A DNA stretch of 64,000 bases from Bacillus xiamenensis (GCF_000300535.1 NZ_AMSH01000004.1:62001-126000); one strand, 5' to 3'. Shown: positions 16,835 through 24,520, numbered from the stretch's first letter. Numbers and translations are program-made. The notes: generated by a model from the letters alone, not told the origin.

Positions 16835-17827
16835 TTAAAAACCATCTTTTATACTCATAAGTTGTCTTACAACAAGTTGTGTAGATTGATATACATCTAA
16901 GTCATCTTTCTTTCTTGCCAGTATATCCCCTACTGAAATTCCCTTGAAATCGTTTGGTAAATTATTTATCATTGATTTTAATTTTTCTTCTACCTTTTTT
17001 CGTTCATTTTCATCCAAAAGATCAATATTAACCAGCTCTCTCCACTCGTCCTTTTGAATCAGTCGATTCCTTAATTCTATTAAAATTAGATCTAGCCAAG
17101 CTGGCTGACCGAAGGTAAAGTTTAATGCAATGGTTTCTTCAGAAGAACTAGTTGAATGCCAACAACCTCTTGGAAGAAATAAAAATGAGCCTGCATCCAA
17201 AATCAATTCCGTTCCATTAGATAAATTTTCATCAGGAAATTCACCATTCCAATACGACTTTAATGGATCTGGCAAATGAGGAGCCTCGATTAATTCATAA
17301 TGTTGAAGTGGGTTTATTGTATTAAAATTTTCAGCCAACTTCCATTTCTTTTTCCCTTTAAGTTGGAAAATGAAATTGCAATACGCATCAAAATGTGCTG
17401 AAAATCCAGCTGACTCTTTAGCAGCGTACAATACTGCTTTTGCCATTGTTCCCTCAGGCAAACCTAACAGTGACTTTAGTTTACTAATAGATTCACGAAG
17501 TTCTGGTATAAATATATCCGTGAAATCAAACTCTAAGGCAGCTCCTTTTTCATACCAACTCATTGCCTCTTCAGGTGGAACTAAAAATTTGTTAAGGATC
17601 CCCCCTGTCTCCTCAATAATTGCATCCCCAACAACCATTACTGGATTTTTATATATCTTTAAAATATTCTCCAAGCTAGAAATATTTTCGATTCCAGGAA
17701 CTGAAAAAAATCGTTCTATACTTCCTTTGTTATGTAAAAAATGATTTGGCCAATATTCATTTAAAAACTCATCAGAATTCATCTCGTTTAAAACGTCATC
17801 TAAAATATTGCCGTTTGTTATTTTCAT
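16835..17827 (-). CDS. JmjC/cupin-type Fe(II) 2-oxoglutarate oxygenase
   Basis: The 330-residue protein resembles bacterial JmjC-domain hydroxylases of the ROXA/YcfD (Cupin_4) type. The iron triad is visible: HFD (His145, Asp147) in AGFSAHFDAYCNFIFQLKG and a distal His224 in LPRGCWHSTSS. KGKKKWKL follows the first metal motif, as is typical. The ~90 residues after the cupin core are helical, as in the dimerisation/winged-helix parts of the family. ATG 17827 follows AGGAGG. It is divergent from the five peptide genes, separated by 530 bp, and shares their A+T-rich composition. Hydroxylation of the peptide (for instance the His) or of a ribosomal or self-protein target is possible; neither is shown. 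Confidence 0.8.
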   Translation of the reverse strand: MKITNGNILDDVLNEMNSDEFLNEYWPNHFLHNKGSIERFFSVPGIENISSLENILKIYKNPVMVVGDAIIEETGGILNKFLVPPEEAMSWYEKGAALEFDFTDIFIPELRESISKLKSLLGLPEGTMAKAVLYAAKESAGFSAHFDAYCNFIFQLKGKKKWKLAENFNTINPLQHYELIEAPHLPDPLKSYWNGEFPDENLSNGTELILDAGSFLFLPRGCWHSTSSSEETIALNFTFGQPAWLDLILIELRNRLIQKDEWRELVNIDLLDENERKKVEEKLKSMINNLPNDFKGISVGDILARKKDDLDVYQSTQLVVRQLMSIKDGF

Positions 17828-18273
17828 TATTTACCTCCTATGCTTATATTTCCAAATACAATTATACAAAAAGAAAATCCAATTTCAACTAATAATCATA
17901 ACATTCAGATTTAAAAAATATATTCAACTAAAATAATATGTATACAAAGATCTACACAATTCCTGTTAAAAAACCTACGATCAAATAAGATGAAAGGTAT
18001 TATTCCTACTTAATTGTTAGTCAGCACAATCATCAAAAACATAAATGATTATCCTATTACATTTGCAATTTAAAACCAGTTATTATCCTAACTTCTAAAG
18101 CCATAAACGTCCCCAAAGGTTACAATAACCGATGATTCTCGCCATCTTTTGAATTTTCTCCTTTTTTTTTGCTCAACTCTAACTCTATTTGTACCATTGA
18201 TTTACTTAATACGATGCACTTTATAGATAGAGTACCGACATAAAAATTTGTCAAAAAAATCATTATTTAAATA
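17828..18273. other. A+T-rich intergenic region of the peptide cluster
   Basis: No coding region was found on either strand. Notable pieces are a GGTTA-caa-TAACC palindrome at 18118-18130 and a weak possible plus-strand promoter (TTGATT at 18197-18202 with TTTATA 17 bases on). Its length, far above what two promoters need, suggests complex control or decayed sequence. Confidence 0.5.
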
Positions 18274-18303
18274 TTGAAAAAAATATAAATAATGTGATAT
18301 TAT
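18274..18303 (+). promoter_or_regulatory. extended -10 promoter for the peptide array
   Basis: TTGAAA at 18274-18279 and TGATATTAT at 18295-18303 (TGn plus TATTAT) are separated by 18 bases. They lie about 56 bases upstream of the first peptide start. It probably drives the five peptide genes and, by read-through, the biosynthetic genes. Confidence 0.6.
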
Positions 18304-18358
18304 GACTTTCGTTAGGGTGTGAAATTGAAATTTAAGACATATATAGGAGGATGATTAC

Positions 18359-18427
18359 ATGAAAAAAGTTTATAAAACTCCACGTCTCGTTGACATTCGT
18401 AATGTCGTTGTCGCTGGTGGACATTAA
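18359..18427 (+). CDS. RiPP-like precursor peptide, copy 1 (22 aa)
   Basis: The ORF starts at ATG 18359 with AGGAGG at 18345-18350. The peptide starts MKKVYKTPRL and ends NVVVAGGH. Residues 5-10 form YxxPxL, the pattern that lasso-peptide leaders present to the PqqD-like B1 protein. Position 12 is Asp in this copy and Glu in the other four. No Ser, no Cys, and no residues after His22. The length is very short for a RiPP precursor: aligned with lasso leaders, only the last three residues would be core. It is too short for standard gene callers. Confidence 0.85.
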   Translation: MKKVYKTPRLVDIRNVVVAGGH

Positions 18428-18473
18428 TCTACTCAAATCCTCTTAAAAGGAGACAGTACAGGAGGTGAAGCAC

Positions 18474-18542
18474 ATGAAAAAAGTTTATAAAAATCCACGT
18501 CTCGTTGAAATTCGTAATGTAGTTGTCGCTGGTGGACATTAA
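18474..18542 (+). CDS. RiPP-like precursor peptide, copy 2 (22 aa)
   Basis: Second unit of the 115-bp array, with AGGAGGTGA at 18460-18468. It differs from copy 1 by Thr7 to Asn and Asp12 to Glu. The C-terminal VVVAGGH is unchanged. Confidence 0.85.
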   Translation: MKKVYKNPRLVEIRNVVVAGGH

Positions 18543-18588
18543 TCTACTAAAATCCTCTTAAAAGGAGACAGTAAAGGAGGTGAAGCAC

Positions 18589-18657
18589 ATGAAAAAAGTT
18601 TATAAAACTCCACGTCTTGTTGAAATTCGTAATGTAGTTGTCGCTGGTGGACATTAA
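18589..18657 (+). CDS. RiPP-like precursor peptide, copy 3 (22 aa)
   Basis: Third unit, with its own AGGAGGTGA. Same protein as copy 1 apart from Glu12. Identical in protein to copy 4. Confidence 0.85.
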   Translation: MKKVYKTPRLVEIRNVVVAGGH

Positions 18658-18703
18658 TCTACTAAAATCCTCTTAAAAGGAGACAGTAAAGGAGGTGAAG
18701 CAC

Positions 18704-18772
18704 ATGAAAAAAGTTTATAAAACTCCACGTCTTGTTGAAATTCGTAATGTAGTTGTCGCTGGTGGACATTAA
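18704..18772 (+). CDS. RiPP-like precursor peptide, copy 4 (22 aa)
   Basis: Fourth unit, with its own AGGAGGTGA. The protein is identical to copy 3, and the coding DNA is also identical, which points to a recent duplication. Confidence 0.85.
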   Translation: MKKVYKTPRLVEIRNVVVAGGH

Positions 18773-18818
18773 TCTACTAAAATCCTCTTAAAAGGAGAAA
18801 GTAAAGGAGGTTAAGCAC

Positions 18819-18887
18819 ATGAAAAAAGTTTATAGAACTCCACGTCTTGTTGAAATTCGTAATGTAGTTGTCGCTGGTGGACATTAA
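18819..18887 (+). CDS. RiPP-like precursor peptide, copy 5 (22 aa)
   Basis: Last unit. Lys6 is Arg; otherwise the protein equals copies 3 and 4. Its ribosome site is AGGAGGTTA. After it the repeat stops and the methyltransferase gene follows 54 bases later. Confidence 0.85.
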   Translation: MKKVYRTPRLVEIRNVVVAGGH

Positions 18888-18941
18888 ACATAAACTGATT
18901 TTTTTCATACCCTAACACTTTATGAAAGGAGTGTACATTCT

Positions 18942-19670
18942 TTGCTGACTCATGATGAATGTTATTTATATAATGATTTCGTCAAAGAAAATCAACTATA
19001 CATATATCCGTTGATAGGTAATAAAATTTTAAACCATACTCTTTCAGGCTCTGAAGAAACCATTGTTGATATGGGAACTGGCCCCGGTTATTTAACACAT
19101 TATTTATGTGAGAATTCAAATGCGACTATTTATGCTACTGACATTAATGAAACAATGTTAGAAATAGCCCAAAATCAGATAAATACGTGTCTTAATAAAA
19201 AAAATGTGATTTTTGAAATACAAGATGTTCATTCACTGACGTATGCAAATGAGTCGATTGATGCTCTAGTTTCTTATTCATGTCTACATCATTGGATAGA
19301 ACCTGTAAAAGGATTAAAAGAATGCTATAGAGTGCTAAAACCGGGGGGTAAAATCATCATTATTGATACTCACCCTATATCTTTACTCTCCTTGAATAGC
19401 TTAAGAAAACAAATAGACTCAAAGTATATAAATATTTTGGAGGAAGCCTTCTTAGAAAGCTACACTGAAAAACATGTAGGAGACATGCTAGCACACGCAG
19501 GTATTTCCAATTATTCATTCCATCCTTTAGAGTTCTCTGTTGAAGAATTTATGGAAGTTATTGATGAAATTGGAGATATACCAACAAATATGGATACAAA
19601 CGAGCCAAAACCACAATCTTGGTATCTTGTTATAGAAAAAAAGAATGGAGGAAATCCAAATGGATCATAA
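18942..19670 (+). CDS. class I SAM-dependent methyltransferase of the peptide cluster
   Basis: The 242-residue protein has motif I IVDMGTGPGYLTHYL (about residues 40-54), the acidic residue of motif II in ATDINETML and a motif IV region ALVSYSCLHHW. YRVLKPGGKIIIIDTHP is typical of Methyltransf_11/25. A TTG start at 18942 has GAAAGGAG nine bases before it. It is the first biosynthetic gene after the peptide array and overlaps the PqqD-like gene by 11 bases. Likely targets are the peptide C-terminal carboxylate, the His side chain or an amine (inference); methylation of the terminal carboxylate is known for some lasso clusters. Confidence 0.85.
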   Translation: MLTHDECYLYNDFVKENQLYIYPLIGNKILNHTLSGSEETIVDMGTGPGYLTHYLCENSNATIYATDINETMLEIAQNQINTCLNKKNVIFEIQDVHSLTYANESIDALVSYSCLHHWIEPVKGLKECYRVLKPGGKIIIIDTHPISLLSLNSLRKQIDSKYINILEEAFLESYTEKHVGDMLAHAGISNYSFHPLEFSVEEFMEVIDEIGDIPTNMDTNEPKPQSWYLVIEKKNGGNPNGS

Positions 19671-19917
19671 TACAATTCTCGTAAAAAATCCAGATAATGT
19701 TACAAGAAAGTATCTAAAAGGTATCATTATCGAACCAGGCATGTCCCTAAATCAAGTCGCTGCTGATTTTTATGAACGAATTGACGGACAAAGAGAGTTT
19801 ATTTCAATAGTAACGGAAATTGCTGAAGAATATGATACAGATGTTCAAACTTGTATCGAAGACCTGCAAGCATTGAGTAAACAATTAATTGAAAAGGAAG
19901 TTGTATATGTAAAATGA
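19660..19917 (+). CDS. PqqD-like RRE protein (lasso B1-like)
   Basis: The 85-residue protein has the PqqD pattern: an early beta region (NTILVKNPDNVTRKYLKG), a turn (IIIEPGMSLNQVAADFYERIDGQREFISIV) and C-terminal helices (EYDTDVQTCIEDLQALSKQLIEKEVV). Stand-alone RRE proteins of this size bind the YxxPxL motif of lasso leaders, which the five peptides carry. ATG 19660 with GGAGG eight bases upstream is preferred over the frame start at 19645. The stop overlaps the next start in ATGA. This gene is the main reason for calling the locus a RiPP cluster. Confidence 0.8.
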   Translation: MDHNTILVKNPDNVTRKYLKGIIIEPGMSLNQVAADFYERIDGQREFISIVTEIAEEYDTDVQTCIEDLQALSKQLIEKEVVYVK

Positions 19918-20903
19918 ATAAACTGAATGATGATATTCTAGAAAACATCTATAAAAACATTTCAACTAAGAGAAGCAAAACAATCGTTAATTACATTGCA
20001 ATGCTAATGGCACTAGCAAGAGATCATGAACTAAACGACGATGATTTAATTAATTGGATTCACAGTAAATTAAGTGCAATAGGATATTTTCAAGAAAAAA
20101 ACCGTTTATTTACTCAAAACAAATTAGATGAATTTGTCGTAGAGTTTATTGAAGGAAGAGCACTATTATATGATGATATCAACATAACTGAAACAAAACA
20201 AAACGAATATGTCATCAGTAGCAAATTGTGGTACAAAAAGAATCCACCTGAAAGTTTTTTTTATTTTGGTATTGACCCTGAAGATTTTTCGAACTATGCA
20301 CAAAAACTTGCTCAAATAAACGCCGAAAAACTAGGTATCTCAATCCATTTTTCTAAGGATCAAGCGAATGACAAAGAAATAGCCCATATCCAGCTGTCAG
20401 AAAATTTTTCTCATTCAGAAAAATTGATAGTAACTCAACCAAGTTCAAAAGACTTTTCATGGTTAACATGTTTTTTCAATGAACATTGGGGCGGAACGAC
20501 TATGGTGTCTAAAGGGACAACTTATAATGTTTTAAATGAAAACATTATATTGGCTAAACGTGGAGATTATATAGTAGGAATACTAGTTTACAAAATATTT
20601 AAAAATGAAGCAGAAATTCTGACTTTAGAGGCTCTAGAAAAGTATCACGGCATTGGAAGCAAATTACTTTTCGAGTTAGAGCATCATCTAAAAACACAAA
20701 ATATACACTCAATTAATTTAATCACTAGTAATGATAACTTAAATGCCATTAGGTTTTATCAAAGAAAAGGATTTTCTTTTAAAAACATCTATATTGGTGC
20801 AATTGATAAAGCAAGAATGGTTAAACCTACAATACCCTCTATAGGAAATTACGGAATACATGTCAAAGATGAATTAGAATTAGAAAAAAGGTTGATACAA
20901 TGA
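19914..20903 (+). CDS. unknown N-terminal domain fused to GNAT acetyltransferase
   Basis: 329 residues. The C-terminal ~150 residues are a GNAT domain: ILAKRGDYIVGILVYKIF, then LEALEKYHGIGSKLLFELE (acetyl-CoA loop, near residue 245) and SNDNLNAIRFYQRKGFSFKNIYIG. The N-terminal ~165 residues are not a family I recognise: a helical part (SKTIVNYIAMLMALARDHEL) and a region with FYFGIDPEDFSNYAQKLAQINAEKLG. I looked for the Cys-His-Asp pattern of the lasso B2 leader protease here and did not find it. Translation is coupled on both sides by ATGA overlaps. It may acylate the peptide or protect the producer (inference). Confidence 0.7.
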   Translation: MNKLNDDILENIYKNISTKRSKTIVNYIAMLMALARDHELNDDDLINWIHSKLSAIGYFQEKNRLFTQNKLDEFVVEFIEGRALLYDDINITETKQNEYVISSKLWYKKNPPESFFYFGIDPEDFSNYAQKLAQINAEKLGISIHFSKDQANDKEIAHIQLSENFSHSEKLIVTQPSSKDFSWLTCFFNEHWGGTTMVSKGTTYNVLNENIILAKRGDYIVGILVYKIFKNEAEILTLEALEKYHGIGSKLLFELEHHLKTQNIHSINLITSNDNLNAIRFYQRKGFSFKNIYIGAIDKARMVKPTIPSIGNYGIHVKDELELEKRLIQ

Positions 20904-22288
20904 CTATAAAGAGCAGACTAATTGTTATTGCGATATCACTAGGAGTTTTTGCTAGTTCAATGAGTACTACCATGTTATTTATAGCCTATCCTGAGCTAGT
21001 TCATTTTTATAACATTGATTATGAAGTCATGCAGTGGAGAAACATCGTTTTTTGGTCTTTCTTCGGGGTTTTCATGCCCTTTTTTGGCATCATGGCTAAA
21101 ATGACAAATGTTAAAAAAATGTTTTTAATAGGCTTAGGTTTATTCATTATTTCTTGCTTGCTTAGTGCTTTTTCATCTAACTGGGGAATGTTCTTGGTGG
21201 GCCAATCTCTTCAAGGGTTAGCTGATGCTATGATTGTTCCAGTACAGGCTGTGCTTATTAGAAACATATTTAGTGAAGATAAAATTGGTTGGGCATTTGG
21301 ATTACAAGGGTCAGTGATGGCCGCATCAGCGCTGTTAGGTCCATCGTTAGGCGGTTTGATTATACAGAGTATGAAATGGCAAATGATATTTTTGTTACTT
21401 GGGCTAATTGGATTGATAGCACTTGCTCTAGGGTTAATGCTAGTTCCTAATATTGAAAAATCAACTAAATTTATTTTTAGACATTTACCTATAGTAGGAA
21501 CTTTAAGCTTACTTATAACCTTTATATCCATTCAAGGAATATTTATTAGTGAAAGTGAGGTTTGGATTTTATTTGGTTTTGCTGGTATTGCTACATTTTT
21601 GTATGTTGAATTTATCAATAAAATCCAAACAAAAATCATACCTCAAGATTTATGGAGTAATAAGCCCTTTTTGATCAATGCGCTCAGAGGTTTTTTTATT
21701 TTTTTATCCATAAATGCTATTGCTACGTTCACCCCGATTTATTTTAGAATTTCTCAAGGGTATGAAGCTAGTGTAGTAGGCATGGTATTACTTGCAAGCC
21801 CTATCGTGATGATTTCACTAGGTGCATGGGGTGGGAAACGCGTGGATAAGTCTTTAAATAAAACGATGATATTAGGGTTAACTTTATTATCAATATATAG
21901 CATTGGATGCATTCTCCCCGGTGAAAAGTCTTTTCATTATGTATATTTTGTCTTGGTGTTTATTATAGGTGGTATTGGTGCTGTAATGGTTCTGCCAGCT
22001 CAAAATAAAGTAGCGCTAACTTCTTCACCAAAAACTGAAACAGGGACCTATATGGGGTTATTTCAAATGGTTCAATTCACCACAGCAAGCTTAGCGGGCG
22101 TTTTGTTTGCTCCAATCATACAATCAACAACGAATACAGAAATATCAGTATCTGGATATCAGATGATTGGTGTCACCTCTACTGTTTTCTTTCTCTGCTC
22201 AATGCTTATTGTATTTATAGAAGCGAAAATAAATAGACGAAAAATAGTAGATAATAATGTAGAAATTCAACTTAATAATAAGGAATGA
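20900..22288 (+). CDS. MFS exporter (DHA2-like) of the peptide cluster
   Basis: The 462-residue polytopic protein has the MFS drug/H+ antiporter pattern. It starts with a membrane helix (IVIAISLGVFASSMSTTMLFIAYPEL). GQSLQGLADAMIVPVQAVLIRNIF and GWAFGLQGSVMAASALLGPSLGGLI match DHA motifs, including motif C. It lies between the GNAT fusion and the AsnB-like gene. Export of the product or self-resistance is the likely role. Lasso clusters generally use an ABC transporter, so an MFS fits a small product better. Confidence 0.88.
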   Translation: MTIKSRLIVIAISLGVFASSMSTTMLFIAYPELVHFYNIDYEVMQWRNIVFWSFFGVFMPFFGIMAKMTNVKKMFLIGLGLFIISCLLSAFSSNWGMFLVGQSLQGLADAMIVPVQAVLIRNIFSEDKIGWAFGLQGSVMAASALLGPSLGGLIIQSMKWQMIFLLLGLIGLIALALGLMLVPNIEKSTKFIFRHLPIVGTLSLLITFISIQGIFISESEVWILFGFAGIATFLYVEFINKIQTKIIPQDLWSNKPFLINALRGFFIFLSINAIATFTPIYFRISQGYEASVVGMVLLASPIVMISLGAWGGKRVDKSLNKTMILGLTLLSIYSIGCILPGEKSFHYVYFVLVFIIGGIGAVMVLPAQNKVALTSSPKTETGTYMGLFQMVQFTTASLAGVLFAPIIQSTTNTEISVSGYQMIGVTSTVFFLCSMLIVFIEAKINRRKIVDNNVEIQLNNKE

Positions 22289-22294
22289 TCATTT

Positions 22295-24487
22295 ATGTGC
22301 GGAATAGTTGGATTGGTTAAATTTCATGATGATGTTACTTCACATGAAGTTTTTTCTATGAAAAACATGTTGGAAGAAATCAATTACAGAGGCCCAGATG
22401 GAGAGTTTTTTCATATAAACGGAAGAGAAGCATTCGGATTTTGTAGACTTGCCATAAACGATATTACTCATGGTGATCAGCCCTTCGTTAATGATGACGA
22501 ATCTATTATTGTCATGGTTAATGGTGAGATATACAATCATCATGATCTAAAAAGCAGACTAAAAAGAAAACGAGCATTCCGTAGCCGGTCAGACTGTGAA
22601 ATTGCATTATATTTATATGAAGATTATGGGATAAATTTCTTGAATTTTTTAAATGGGATGTTTGCAATCACTATTCTAGATAAAGTTCGACAGAAGCTTT
22701 TTCTTATAAAAGATAGATTTGGTATTAAACCTTTATTTTATAATTTTACCGGAGAACGTATTATTTTTGCATCAGAAATTAAAGCCTTATTTCAATATCC
22801 TGATTGTCCACGCACATTTGATTGGATGGAAGCTTTAAGTGATTCTTGGTTAGCTGGACATGTTTCAAATAGCGTAACGCCCGTGGGGAGCTTTTTCTCG
22901 GGGATTGAAAATATAGCAGGTGGACATTACATCGAAGTGAACCTCAGAAATAAAACAGTGAATACAAAAGAATACTGGAACATCACCAAAGTTCCTATAC
23001 ATCACCTATCGAAAAATACAATCATAGAGAAATATATAAATCTTTTAGAATCTTCTTCAACAAAATGTTTAATGAGTGATGTAGATATAGGGTTATTTTT
23101 AAGTGGTGGTATTGATTCTGTGTCAATAGGTCATTTTGCTGCAAAACATACAGAGATCAACAGCTTTTCTGTTGTAAGTAGAAGTACCATTGTTAATGGG
23201 GATGCAGAGTATGCTTTAAAAGCCGCACAGCACTATCATTTTAATGAACATTTTGCTGATTTTAATGAGTATACTATGGACTATAGTATCGATGATTGGA
23301 AGTCTCTTTTATGGTTATGTGAGAGCCCGTATTGTAGTGCCGAGCAGCTCTATAAATATCATCTTCATAAATTCGCAAAACACACCAATCCAAATATAAA
23401 AGTTATATTAACTGGTCAAGGTAGTGATGAATTTAATGGTGGATATAGCCAACTTTTTTCTGAAAGAGATTCAGCCTGGGCCACTTTCATGCAATCGTTA
23501 AACATTTTGGATAAAAACAAAGAAATGAATATACTGAACGACCCGATTCATACTTGGGATAATTTATTTCAAGGAAATTTGTTGAAAAATAACTTTTTTA
23601 AGACCAAAAACAATCCTTATTTAAACTATGTTTATTCCAAGTATAGAGATATTCAGATGTATAACTGCTGGATGGAAGACAGAATTGCTGCTGGTAACCA
23701 TATAGAGAATAGGGTTCCTTTTTTAGACCATAATCTCATTGAATTAGCACTTGGGGTTGAAGAAAATAAGTATGCTGACCTTTTTTTTGATAAAAACATA
23801 CTTAGAGAAGGTCTTCTAAAATATACAAACATTCCCGAAACATTAGTGAAGCGACCTAAAGTTCCATTTTATTATGGAAAAGGGGTTAAGTCTACTAGAC
23901 ATTTAATTTTAAATATCCTAAAGAAGAATAATTATGAAATAATTGATTACGCTTTTAATAAAAATAATTTTGTTAATATAGATTCCATCTATCACTTTGC
24001 AAAAACCATTGAAAATCATCACGACTTAGAAAATATTGAGTTCTTAACACGGTTAATCAACATGGGAATGTTAGACCAAATGTCTAGTGATTTATCTGTA
24101 AAAGTGAAGGACACGAATCAAATTAGTATTCCACCAAGAATAAATATACACAAGTTTAACTTAGGCCAAAACGAAGCTCTCACAATTAATACATTACACG
24201 TTCCAATACTAAAAGAAAACATAGATATTTTAATGCCTCTGCATGAGAATAACTTATTATACATCACGATTAATAATAGCATTGAATACCTTGTTGATTC
24301 ACGCGATGATTATGAATGGTTTACTTTTTTAAGTCAAATCAATGGTATCAAATCCATAGAGGATATTTTATCTCAAAATAATCTGAACTTGGAAGATATA
24401 AAAGAAACACTTGAAGAATCAATATTTCTAGATGTTATCGAATTAAAACCAATTTTTGAAGATCAAAGCCCCTCTTCAAAAGCTTAA
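22295..24487 (+). CDS. asparagine-synthetase-like enzyme with C-terminal extension (lasso-cyclase-like)
   Basis: 730 residues. The N-terminal glutaminase domain keeps the nucleophile Cys2 (MCGIVGLV), NYRGPDG and VMVNGEIYNH. The synthetase domain has the PP-loop SGGIDS near residue 270, TGQGSDEFNGGYSQ near 373 and NRVPFLDHNLIELALGVE. Many lasso cyclases have lost Cys2, so this one may still use glutamine-derived ammonia. About 130 residues beyond the usual end (after ~600) include a predicted winged-helix-like part (EWFTFLSQINGIKSIEDILSQ) that resembles an RRE. It presumably activates a peptide carboxylate with ATP, giving an amide, a lactam or an extended peptide. Confidence 0.8.
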   Translation: MCGIVGLVKFHDDVTSHEVFSMKNMLEEINYRGPDGEFFHINGREAFGFCRLAINDITHGDQPFVNDDESIIVMVNGEIYNHHDLKSRLKRKRAFRSRSDCEIALYLYEDYGINFLNFLNGMFAITILDKVRQKLFLIKDRFGIKPLFYNFTGERIIFASEIKALFQYPDCPRTFDWMEALSDSWLAGHVSNSVTPVGSFFSGIENIAGGHYIEVNLRNKTVNTKEYWNITKVPIHHLSKNTIIEKYINLLESSSTKCLMSDVDIGLFLSGGIDSVSIGHFAAKHTEINSFSVVSRSTIVNGDAEYALKAAQHYHFNEHFADFNEYTMDYSIDDWKSLLWLCESPYCSAEQLYKYHLHKFAKHTNPNIKVILTGQGSDEFNGGYSQLFSERDSAWATFMQSLNILDKNKEMNILNDPIHTWDNLFQGNLLKNNFFKTKNNPYLNYVYSKYRDIQMYNCWMEDRIAAGNHIENRVPFLDHNLIELALGVEENKYADLFFDKNILREGLLKYTNIPETLVKRPKVPFYYGKGVKSTRHLILNILKKNNYEIIDYAFNKNNFVNIDSIYHFAKTIENHHDLENIEFLTRLINMGMLDQMSSDLSVKVKDTNQISIPPRINIHKFNLGQNEALTINTLHVPILKENIDILMPLHENNLLYITINNSIEYLVDSRDDYEWFTFLSQINGIKSIEDILSQNNLNLEDIKETLEESIFLDVIELKPIFEDQSPSSKA

Positions 24488-24520
24488 ATAAATATATTCT
24501 AAGAGCATATGATTTATTTG

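Larger units (their letters stand above)
18359..18887 (+). repeat. tandem array of five peptide genes, 115-bp period
   Basis: The five ATG codons lie at 18359, 18474, 18589, 18704 and 18819, exactly 115 bases apart. Each unit has 69 coding bases and a 46-base spacer. Spacers carry a small imperfect hairpin (CTCTT-AAA-AGGAG) and a strong ribosome site. Units 2-5 are nearly identical also in silent positions and spacers. Substitutions at residues 6, 7 and 12 do not touch the C-terminal ten residues, so the sequence IRNVVVAGGH appears to be under constraint. Confidence 0.95.

Noticed and set aside
17828-18358. Further short peptide genes upstream of copy 1
   Set aside because: No additional ATG with AGGAGG and the YxxPxL pattern is present in this stretch; stops are frequent in all frames.
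18359-18887. Regular repeats that could be taken for a CRISPR array
   Set aside because: Each 115-bp unit is nearly identical along its full length, with no variable spacers, and contains a ribosome site and an ORF. No cas genes are in the window.
19914-20903. Missing lasso B2 protease hidden in the GNAT-fusion protein
   Set aside because: The B2 Cys-His-Asp pattern (Cys at a helix start and an AHAWVE-like strand) is not present in any frame of the region.
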